This document shows positions 8,086-13,710 of a DNA stretch of 13,710 nt, one piece after another. The translations under genes and the position numbers were made by a program. The stretch is from Comamonadaceae bacterium (GTDB taxonomy: Bacteria > Pseudomonadota > Gammaproteobacteria > Burkholderiales > Burkholderiaceae). The notes beneath the pieces were generated by a model. The model had not been told where the DNA came from and did not search any database. It was given only the letters and a program-made list of their open reading frames with translations. The DNA lies in NCBI GenBank assembly GCA_947374535.1, contig CANCCJ010000067.1, forward strand, positions 1 to 13,710, written 5' to 3'. Positions within the stretch are counted from its first letter, which is position 1, and the number at the start of each line of letters is the position of its first letter.

Positions 8086-11000
8086 ATGCCAAAGCGCACC
8101 GACCTTAAAAGCATTCTCATCATTGGCGCAGGCCCGATCATCATTGGTCAGGCGTGCGAGTTCGATTACTCTGGCGTGCAAGCTTGTAAAGCTTTGCGTG
8201 AAGAGGGTTACAAAGTCATCTTGATCAACAGCAACCCTGCCACGATCATGACCGACCCGGCTACGGCGGACGTGACCTACATTGAGCCCATCACTTGGCA
8301 AACGGTCGAGAAGATCATTGCCAAAGAACGTCCAGACGCCATTCTGCCCACCATGGGCGGACAAACAGCGTTGAACTGCGCGTTGGACTTGTGGCATCAC
8401 GGCGTGTTGGCCAAATACAAGGTTGAGCTGATTGGCGCGACCCCAGAAGCCATCGACAAAGCCGAAGACCGCTTGAAGTTCAAAGACGCCATGACCAAAA
8501 TTGGTCTGGGCTCTGCGCGTTCAGGCATCGCCCACAGCATGGACGAGGCTTGGGATGTGCAAAAAAGTTTGGGTTTCCCCACCGTCATTCGCCCCAGCTT
8601 CACGCTGGGCGGCACCGGCGGCGGTATTGCCTACAACCCTGAAGAATTCGAAATCATTTGCAAGCGCGGCCTAGAGGCGTCGCCCACCACCGAGCTGTTG
8701 ATTGAAGAGTCTTTGCTCGGCTGGAAAGAGTACGAGATGGAAGTGGTGCGCGACAAGGCGGACAACTGCATCATCATTTGCTCCATCGAAAACTTGGACC
8801 CCATGGGCGTGCACACCGGTGACTCGATCACCGTGGCGCCTGCGCAAACCTTGACCGACAAGGAATACCAAATTTTGCGTAACGCCTCTTTGGCTGTGTT
8901 GCGCGAAATCGGTGTGGATACGGGCGGCTCCAACGTGCAGTTCTCCATCAACCCCAAAGACGGCCGCATGGTCGTCATTGAGATGAACCCGCGTGTTTCG
9001 CGTTCATCGGCTTTGGCTTCCAAAGCCACAGGCTTTCCAATTGCGAAAGTCGCGGCCAAGTTGGCGGTGGGCTACACACTCGACGAACTGCGCAACGACA
9101 TCACGGGTGGTGCAACGCCTGCGTCGTTCGAGCCTTCGATCGATTACGTGGTCACCAAGATTCCACGTTTCGCGTTCGAAAAATTCCCCACCGCTGACAG
9201 CCGCTTGACCACCCAAATGAAATCGGTGGGCGAGGTGATGGCGATGGGTCGTACCTTCCAAGAGTCCTTTCAAAAAGCCCTGCGTGGTTTGGAAGTGGGC
9301 GTGGACGGCATGAACGAAAAAACCCAAGACCGTGAAGTGCTTGAAAAAGAGTTGGGTGAACCCGGCCCCGAGCGCATTTGGTATGTGGGCGACGCCTTCG
9401 CCATGGGCATGAGCGTGGACGAAGTATTCGCATTGACCAAAATCGACCCTTGGTTCTTGGTGCAAATTGAAGAGATTGTGAAGATCGAGTTGGAACTCGA
9501 AACCACGACGCTAGCCGCCATCACATCCGAAGAGTTGCGCGCCTTGAAAAAGAAGGGTTTCTCGGACCGTCGTTTGGCCAAGTTACTCAAAACGACGGAG
9601 CACGTGGTGCGCGCACGCCGCCATGAACTCAACATCCGTCCCGTCTACAAACGTGTGGACACCTGTGCGGCTGAGTTCTCGACTGACACCGCCTATATGT
9701 ACTCTTGTTACGAAGGTCATGGCGATGCCTTCGGCGTGGGTGCCGGTGAATGCGAAGCCGAACCCACCACCAACAAGAAAATCATGGTGCTCGGTGGCGG
9801 TCCTAACCGCATCGGCCAAGGTATTGAGTTCGACTACTGTTGCGTGCACGCCGCGCTCGCCATGCGCGAAGACGGCTACGAAACCATCATGGTCAACTGC
9901 AACCCAGAAACTGTGTCGACCGATTACGACACCTCAGATCGTTTGTACTTTGAGCCCGTGACCTTGGAAGACGTTCTTGAAATCGTCGACAAAGAAAAGC
10001 CAACGGGTGTCATCGTTCAATACGGTGGTCAAACGCCTTTGAAATTGGCCCTCGATTTGGAAGCCGCTGGCGTGCCCATCATCGGTACCAGCCCTGACAT
10101 GATCGACGCGGCTGAAGACCGTGAGCGTTTCCAAAAACTGTTGCAAGAGTTGGGTTTGCGTCAGCCACCCAACGCCACGGCGCGCACCGAACCCGAAGCT
10201 TTGGAAAAAGCCGCGGCCTTGGGCTACCCCTTGGTCGTTCGTCCCAGCTACGTGCTGGGTGGTCGCGCGATGGAAATCGTGCACGAACAACGCGACCTCG
10301 AGCGCTACATGCGCGAAGCGGTCAAGGTGTCACACGATTCACCTGTGTTGCTGGACCGCTTCTTGAATGACGCGATCGAATGTGACGTGGACTGTTTGCG
10401 CGACCCCGAAGGCAAAACCTTCATCGGTGGCGTGATGGAACACATTGAACAAGCGGGTGTGCACAGCGGTGACTCGGCTTGTTCGTTGCCCCCTTACTCG
10501 TTGTCGGAAGCTACCGTGATCGAACTCAAGCGCCAATCTGCTGCGATGGCGGGTGCTTTGAATGTGGTGGGTTTGATGAACGTGCAGTTCGCGATTCAGA
10601 ACATCGATGGCAAAGACGTCATCTATGTGTTGGAAGTTAACCCACGCGCCTCACGCACCGTGCCTTATGTGTCCAAAGCCACTGGCATTCAGTTGGCCAA
10701 GGTGGCTGCACGTTGTATGGCCGGTCAAACTTTGGCGTCGCAAGGCATCACCAAAGAAGTCACACCGCCTTACTTCAGCGTGAAAGAAGCGGTATTCCCC
10801 TTCGTGAAGTTCCCAGGCGTCGATACGATTCTCGGGCCCGAGATGAAGTCCACCGGCGAAGTCATGGGTGTTGGAAAAACCTTTGGCGAAGCTTTTGTGA
10901 AGAGCCAATTGGGAGCAGGTACCAAGCTGCCACGTCCTCGTGATGCCGATGGCCGCTCCACTGGCAAAGTCTTCATCTCCGTGAAGAACAATGACAAGCC

Positions 11001-11367
11001 GCGAGCCATTGAAGTGGCGCGCCAGTTGGCAACGATGGGTTTCGAGTTGATTGCCACCAAGGGCACTGCGCATGCGATTGTGGAAGCCGGTGTGGCTTGC
11101 GAGATCGTGAACAAAGTGACTGAAGGCCGACCACACATCGTGGACAGCATCAAGAACAACGAAGTGGTGTTGGTCATCAACACGGTGGAAGAGCGTCGCA
11201 ACGCGATTGCCGATTCACGCCACATTCGTACTTCGGCATTGCTCAACCGTGTGACCACGTTCACGACCATCGCAGGTGCAGAAGCGGCTGTCGAAGGCAT
11301 GAAGTACATGGATAAGTTGGATGTCATTTCTGTGCAGGAAATGCACGCCCAATTGACCGCGAATTGA
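8086..11367 (+). CDS. carB: Carbamoyl phosphate synthase large subunit CarB
   Basis: CarB makes carbamoyl phosphate from bicarbonate, ammonia and two ATP. The 1093-residue protein has the duplicated architecture. The first Rossmann/ATP-grasp half (about 1-400, GGTGGG at 175-180) makes carboxyphosphate. An oligomerisation linker follows (about 400-560). The second ATP-grasp half starts near 566 ([15 protein letters not shown]) and phosphorylates carbamate. The MGS-like allosteric domain is about 955-1093. Thr991, Thr994 and Lys1010 align with E. coli Thr974, Thr977 and Lys993, so the ornithine, IMP and UMP regulatory site appears intact. The ending [11 protein letters not shown] is typical. 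It is about 20 residues longer than E. coli CarB, mostly before the allosteric domain. The ATG at 8086 has GGAGG at 8072-8076. One base separates it from carA, so the two are co-translated. Confidence 0.98.
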   Translation: MPKRTDLKSILIIGAGPIIIGQACEFDYSGVQACKALREEGYKVILINSNPATIMTDPATADVTYIEPITWQTVEKIIAKERPDAILPTMGGQTALNCALDLWHHGVLAKYKVELIGATPEAIDKAEDRLKFKDAMTKIGLGSARSGIAHSMDEAWDVQKSLGFPTVIRPSFTLGGTGGGIAYNPEEFEIICKRGLEASPTTELLIEESLLGWKEYEMEVVRDKADNCIIICSIENLDPMGVHTGDSITVAPAQTLTDKEYQILRNASLAVLREIGVDTGGSNVQFSINPKDGRMVVIEMNPRVSRSSALASKATGFPIAKVAAKLAVGYTLDELRNDITGGATPASFEPSIDYVVTKIPRFAFEKFPTADSRLTTQMKSVGEVMAMGRTFQESFQKALRGLEVGVDGMNEKTQDREVLEKELGEPGPERIWYVGDAFAMGMSVDEVFALTKIDPWFLVQIEEIVKIELELETTTLAAITSEELRALKKKGFSDRRLAKLLKTTEHVVRARRHELNIRPVYKRVDTCAAEFSTDTAYMYSCYEGHGDAFGVGAGECEAEPTTNKKIMVLGGGPNRIGQGIEFDYCCVHAALAMREDGYETIMVNCNPETVSTDYDTSDRLYFEPVTLEDVLEIVDKEKPTGVIVQYGGQTPLKLALDLEAAGVPIIGTSPDMIDAAEDRERFQKLLQELGLRQPPNATARTEPEALEKAAALGYPLVVRPSYVLGGRAMEIVHEQRDLERYMREAVKVSHDSPVLLDRFLNDAIECDVDCLRDPEGKTFIGGVMEHIEQAGVHSGDSACSLPPYSLSEATVIELKRQSAAMAGALNVVGLMNVQFAIQNIDGKDVIYVLEVNPRASRTVPYVSKATGIQLAKVAARCMAGQTLASQGITKEVTPPYFSVKEAVFPFVKFPGVDTILGPEMKSTGEVMGVGKTFGEAFVKSQLGAGTKLPRPRDADGRSTGKVFISVKNNDKPRAIEVARQLATMGFELIATKGTAHAIVEAGVACEIVNKVTEGRPHIVDSIKNNEVVLVINTVEERRNAIADSRHIRTSALLNRVTTFTTIAGAEAAVEGMKYMDKLDVISVQEMHAQLTAN

Positions 11368-11386
11368 GACGGCTGAAGGAAACACG

Positions 11387-11863
11387 ATGAGTACAGTTCC
11401 AATTACTAAACGTGGTGCAGAAAAGCTCAAAGACGAGTTGCACAAACTCAAGACCGTTGAGCGCCCCTCTGTCATCGCTGCGATTGCTGAAGCGCGTGCG
11501 CAAGGCGATTTGAGCGAGAACGCTGAGTACGATGCCGCCAAAGACCGTCAAGGTTTCATCGAAGGTCGCATTCAAGAAATTGAAGGCAAGTTGTCGGTGG
11601 CGAAAATCATTGATCCGACTGAGCTAGACGCAGGCGGTCGCGCCGTGTTTGGTGCCACGGTCGCATTGGAAGAGGAAGAAACGGGAGACAAAGTCACCTA
11701 TCAAATCGTGGGCGAAGACGAAGCCGATTTGAAATTTGGCCTGATCAACATCAGTAGCCCGATTGCCCGTGCCTTGATTGGCAAGGAAGAGGGCGATGTG
11801 GCTGAAGTGCAAGCACCAGGCGGTGTGAAGCGCTACGAAGTGGTCAAAGTCTCTTACCTGTAA
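11387..11863 (+). CDS. greA: Transcription elongation factor GreA
   Basis: GreA enters the secondary channel of RNA polymerase and stimulates cleavage of backtracked RNA, releasing stalled complexes. The length of 158 residues equals the family norm. Residues 1-75 form the antiparallel coiled coil. Its tip, [16 protein letters not shown], carries the acidic residues Asp41 and Glu44 needed for cleavage. Residues 80-158 form the FKBP-like C-terminal domain ending YEVVKVSYL. Asp and Glu both being present, with the NAEY stretch, argues for GreA over an anti-cleavage homologue. The ATG at 11387 is preceded by AAGGA (11377-11381), and carB ends 19 bases upstream, so greA is likely read from the car transcript. 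Confidence 0.97.
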   Translation: MSTVPITKRGAEKLKDELHKLKTVERPSVIAAIAEARAQGDLSENAEYDAAKDRQGFIEGRIQEIEGKLSVAKIIDPTELDAGGRAVFGATVALEEEETGDKVTYQIVGEDEADLKFGLINISSPIARALIGKEEGDVAEVQAPGGVKRYEVVKVSYL

Positions 11864-11870
11864 TCACCTC

Positions 11871-12293
11871 ATGGTGCGGCTTCAAGTTTTTTTAGCCGCG
11901 CTGTGGTGGGGCAGTCTGACTGCTGTGGGCTTTATGGTGGTTCCAATGCTGTTCGTGCATTTGGAAACACCGGCCATGGCGGGTCAAATGGCAGCCAAAC
12001 TGTTTACCGCCCAAACATGGCTGTCTGTCGCGTGTGGCATTTTGCTTTTATTAGCAGCGCAGCGTAAAAAACTAAATACTGCAGCACCTTCGATTTGGGT
12101 GATTGCAGGGATGTTGTTGGCCTTGATGATTGAGTTGGGCGTGAAGCCGCACATCTTGGCCCGGGAGAATTTGGCCTTGTGGCACAACTTAGGCACAGCT
12201 CTTTATGTGGTTCAGTGGCTGTGCGCTGGCAAGGCGCTTTGGCAGTTGTGGCCAACGCCTGCTGTTACAGCAGACGCCGAACATAACGATTAA
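11871..12293 (+). CDS. DUF4149 (TMEM205-like) inner membrane protein, function unknown
   Basis: This is a 140-residue integral membrane protein with four predicted hydrophobic helices at about residues 5-30, 48-64, 74-90 and 104-123. The N-terminal pattern RLQVFLAALWWGSLTAVGFMVVPMLF, and polar or charged residues within the helices (E87 in MIELGVKPHI, H105 near WHNLGTALY), match the DUF4149/TMEM205-like family as I remember it. No enzymatic motif is visible and the function is unknown. It starts seven bases after greA and ends 10 bases before the convergent yhbY stop, so it is the last gene of the carA-carB-greA unit. A similar small membrane protein next to greA is recalled from other betaproteobacteria and Pseudomonas. 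Confidence 0.8.
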   Translation: MVRLQVFLAALWWGSLTAVGFMVVPMLFVHLETPAMAGQMAAKLFTAQTWLSVACGILLLLAAQRKKLNTAAPSIWVIAGMLLALMIELGVKPHILARENLALWHNLGTALYVVQWLCAGKALWQLWPTPAVTADAEHND

Positions 12294-12303
12294 GCGAAGA
12301 CGA

Positions 12304-12777
12304 TTAACCCAATGTGCGTTTTTTGACCGAAATCTTTTTCGGTTTGGCGCGTTTGACTTGACCGCCTGAGGTGAGGCGCTGGTTGCCCAAGACGCGTAAG
12401 GTTTTCACTTCAGGACGTTGGCCGCCACGGCTGCTGTACTTCAGCACTTTGACATCCCGCGGACCTGACATGCGGTCTTCATCGGCCGTCCGTTCTTTCT
12501 CGGCGCGTGGACGCCACAACACAAACAGCTTGCCGATGTGTTGGATAGGCGCTGCGTTGAGTTGGTCGGCCAAAGCGATGAACATGGCTTCGCGTGCTTG
12601 GCGGTCATCGCCCAACACGCGGATTTTGATGAGGCCGTGCGCGTTGAGTGCCATCTCGGCTTCTTTGATGACGGCGGGTGTTAATCCATCGTTGCCGATC
12701 ATCACGACAGGGGCTAAATGGTGCGCTTCAGCGCGGTGAATTTTGCGTTGAGCAGGTGTGAGTTGTATTGCGGACAT
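12304..12777 (-). CDS. yhbY: YhbY-type (CRM domain) ribosome-assembly RNA-binding protein with C-terminal extension
   Basis: YhbY proteins have a CRS1-YhbY (CRM) domain and bind pre-50S ribosomal particles. Residues 1-92 are the domain, starting [21 protein letters not shown]. The GxxG RNA-binding turn is Gly28-Asn-Asp-Gly31, followed by [15 protein letters not shown] and the terminal strand GKLFVLWRP. The protein is 157 residues, against 97 in E. coli. The extra ~65 residues are polar and increasingly basic, ending [16 protein letters not shown], which suggests added RNA contacts. The ATG complement is at 12775-12777. No Shine-Dalgarno is visible, and a -10-like GATAAT lies only seven bases upstream, so the mRNA may be leaderless. 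It is convergent with the DUF4149 gene and divergent from rlmE. Confidence 0.9.
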   Translation of the reverse strand: MSAIQLTPAQRKIHRAEAHHLAPVVMIGNDGLTPAVIKEAEMALNAHGLIKIRVLGDDRQAREAMFIALADQLNAAPIQHIGKLFVLWRPRAEKERTADEDRMSGPRDVKVLKYSSRGGQRPEVKTLRVLGNQRLTSGGQVKRAKPKKISVKKRTLG

Positions 12778-12783
12778 GGGGGT

Positions 12784-12811
12784 ATTATCCCCGCTCGCTC
12801 AAAGGTATGAA
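12784..12811 (-). promoter_or_regulatory. Candidate yhbY promoter in the divergent yhbY-rlmE gap
   Basis: Read on the minus strand, TTCATA (12811-12806, 4/6 to the -35 consensus) and GATAAT (12789-12784, 5/6 to the -10) are 16 bases apart. Transcription would start at or next to the A of the yhbY ATG. The -10 lies in a GGGG-TATTAT-CCCC palindrome (12779-12792). On the plus strand the same palindrome offers TATTAT (12783-12788) as a -10 for rlmE, without a clear -35. The only space between the two genes is 34 bases. Confidence 0.4.
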
Positions 12812-13486
12812 TTGAAAGCTAAAACTAAAAGCAAAAAAGTTAACAAATCATGGTTAAACGACCATGTGAACGACACCTACGTCAAATTGGCGCAAAGGGA
12901 AGGCTACCGTGCGCGTGCCGCCTATAAGCTCAAAGAGATTGACGAACAATTGAGTCTGATCAAGCCAGGCAACGTGGTGGTGGACCTCGGTTGCGCGCCC
13001 GGTGCATGGAGCCAATACCTCCGTCGTCGTTTGTCGCCGACAGGGGCCGCATCAGGCACCCTGAATGGCACCATCATTGGCTTGGACATTTTGCACATGG
13101 AGCCCGTGGAGGATGTCATCTTCATCCAAGGCGACTTCCGTGAGGAAGAGGTCTTGACGCAGCTAGAAGCGGCCTTGCAGGGGCGTATCGTGGACGTGGT
13201 GGTGTCGGATATGGCGCCTAACTTAACCGGCATTGAATCGACCGATGCCACACGTATTGCTCATTTGATTGAATTGGCAGTCGATTTCGCACAAAAACAC
13301 CTCAAAGACGATGGCGCTTTGGTGGTCAAGTTGTTCCATGGCAGCGGTTATAGCGATTTGGTCAATCTTTTCAAAAGCACCTTTCGCGTGGTCAAACCCA
13401 TCAAGCCCAAGGCCAGTCGCGACAAATCAAGTGAAACCTTTTTGGTTGGTATGGGCGTGAAAAGTCGCGTTTCAGCAAATCCTTGA
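12812..13486 (+). CDS. rlmE: 23S rRNA (uridine-2'-O-)-methyltransferase RlmE/FtsJ
   Basis: RlmE methylates the ribose of U2552 in the 23S A-loop (E. coli numbering), a late 50S assembly step. The chosen start is TTG at 12812 with AAAGG (12801-12805) upstream. It gives 224 residues beginning [18 protein letters not shown], the basic N-terminus expected; E. coli has 209. The frame is open back to 12758, but those codons overlap yhbY and lack family similarity. The SAM-binding motif is [15 protein letters not shown] (residues 56-70). The catalytic K-D-K triad is Lys39 ([13 protein letters not shown]), Asp133 ([11 protein letters not shown]) and Lys173 ([11 protein letters not shown]). About eight extra residues near 77-86 precede the GTIIGLDIL strand. 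An ATG at 12807 opens only a two-codon frame ending inside the start region. ftsH follows after 107 bases. Confidence 0.94.
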   Translation: MKAKTKSKKVNKSWLNDHVNDTYVKLAQREGYRARAAYKLKEIDEQLSLIKPGNVVVDLGCAPGAWSQYLRRRLSPTGAASGTLNGTIIGLDILHMEPVEDVIFIQGDFREEEVLTQLEAALQGRIVDVVVSDMAPNLTGIESTDATRIAHLIELAVDFAQKHLKDDGALVVKLFHGSGYSDLVNLFKSTFRVVKPIKPKASRDKSSETFLVGMGVKSRVSANP

Positions 13487-13528
13487 TTTTTCTAAGGCTG
13501 CTTCGGTGGAATAAAGCGGCCCCGAGCG

Positions 13529-13556
13529 CTTGAAACGCCTAAAATCAGACCCACCT
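13529..13556 (+). promoter_or_regulatory. Candidate sigma-32 (heat-shock) promoter for ftsH
   Basis: CTTGAAA (13529-13535) matches the sigma-32 -35 consensus exactly. CCCACCT (13550-13556) resembles the -10 consensus CCCATNT with one mismatch, and the spacer is 14 bases. The predicted start near 13563 would give a leader of about 30 bases. ftsH is a known heat-shock gene in E. coli, which makes the match plausible. TAAAAT at 13540-13545 is an alternative vegetative -10 but lacks a -35. A short AAGCG/CGCTT inverted repeat (13514-13531) overlaps the left edge. Confidence 0.45.
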
Positions 13557-13593
13557 CAGTACATCTCGTACTCTTTTTATTTCGGAGCCCACA

Positions 13594-13710
13594 TTGAATA
13601 ATCAATGGTTCTCAAAAGTCGCTGTTTGGTTGGTCATCGCTTTAGTGATGTTCACCGTGTTCAAACAGTTTGAAACACGTCCAGGCGCAGGCTCTGGCTA
13701 CTTGGGCTAT
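13594..13710 (+). CDS. ftsH: ATP-dependent zinc metalloprotease FtsH, first 39 codons (continues beyond window)
   Basis: FtsH is the hexameric membrane-anchored AAA+ protease that degrades unassembled membrane proteins and short-lived regulators; in E. coli these include LpxC and sigma-32. Only the N-terminus is present. It reads (M)NNQWFSKVAVWLVIALVM and continues TVFKQFETR, a polar start followed by a transmembrane helix at about residues 6-23 leading to the periplasmic domain. This matches the betaproteobacterial FtsH N-terminus as remembered. The start is TTG at 13594 with GGAG (13584-13587) six bases upstream; no ATG is nearby in frame except at residue 19, inside the helix. The catalytic domains lie outside the window, so identification rests on the N-terminus and on the rlmE-ftsH gene order. 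Confidence 0.88.
   Translation, partial: MNNQWFSKVAVWLVIALVMFTVFKQFETRPGAGSGYLGY

Noticed and set aside
12326..12343. Hairpin ACCGAAA-TCTT-TTTCGGT near the convergent DUF4149/yhbY ends, a possible terminator
   Set aside because: It lies in yhbY coding sequence and no T-run follows it on either strand; the T-run at 12319-12324 is on the wrong side for the plus strand.
12785..12793. TTATCCCCG resembling a DnaA box
   Set aside because: It mismatches TTATNCACA at two positions, stands alone and overlaps promoter-like sequence.
13497..13508. CTGC-TTCG-GTGG as an rlmE terminator
   Set aside because: The four-pair stem includes two G-U pairs and no T-run follows; too weak to call.

Overview
The window is 13.7 kb of compact, conserved chromosome from a Gram-negative betaproteobacterium. 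Protein sequence (LpxA, CarAB, the FtsH N-terminus, the greA-linked DUF4149 protein) and gene order point to Burkholderiales, most likely Comamonadaceae (Limnohabitans/Rhodoferax-like). That placement is an inference from remembered family features; no search was run. I see no mobile element, CRISPR array, tRNA, rRNA, phage gene or insertion sequence, and no gene-free stretch over 300 bases.

Region 1 (1-6750, all + strand) is an outer-membrane biogenesis operon. It runs bamA (3' part only), ompH/skp, lpxD, fabZ, lpxA, lpxB, rnhB, then a TrmH/SpoU-family RNA methyltransferase. Genes overlap by 1 to 29 bases or are separated by 15 bases at most, so they are probably co-transcribed and largely translationally coupled. 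BamA inserts outer-membrane proteins, Skp chaperones them, LpxA/LpxD/LpxB make the lipid A disaccharide, and FabZ draws on the same 3-hydroxyacyl-ACP pool for fatty-acid elongation. LpxA carries Met at the acyl-length ruler position, predicting a C10-type (not C14) primary acyl chain.

Region 2 (6751-6920) is a 170-base regulatory gap with a consensus TATAAT box. The box lies in the loop of a 12-bp interrupted inverted repeat. Downstream is a leader of about 120 bases with a hairpin that could compete for the carA ribosome-binding site.

Region 3 (6921-12293, + strand) holds carA, carB, greA and a four-helix DUF4149 membrane protein, closely spaced. CarA and CarB make carbamoyl phosphate for arginine and pyrimidine synthesis; GreA rescues stalled RNA polymerase.

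Region 4 (12304-13710) has yhbY on the minus strand, divergent across only 34 bases from rlmE, followed by the start of ftsH at the window edge. The order carA-carB-greA-yhbY-rlmE-ftsH is, as I recall, shared with Pseudomonas and partly with E. coli, so this is ancestral synteny. A heat-shock (sigma-32-like) promoter candidate lies just upstream of ftsH.

I do not see a previously undescribed biological system. The points worth checking are regulatory (carA leader, yhbY/rlmE divergent region, ftsH promoter) and a few protein details (LpxA ruler residue, extended YhbY tail, BamA loop cysteines).
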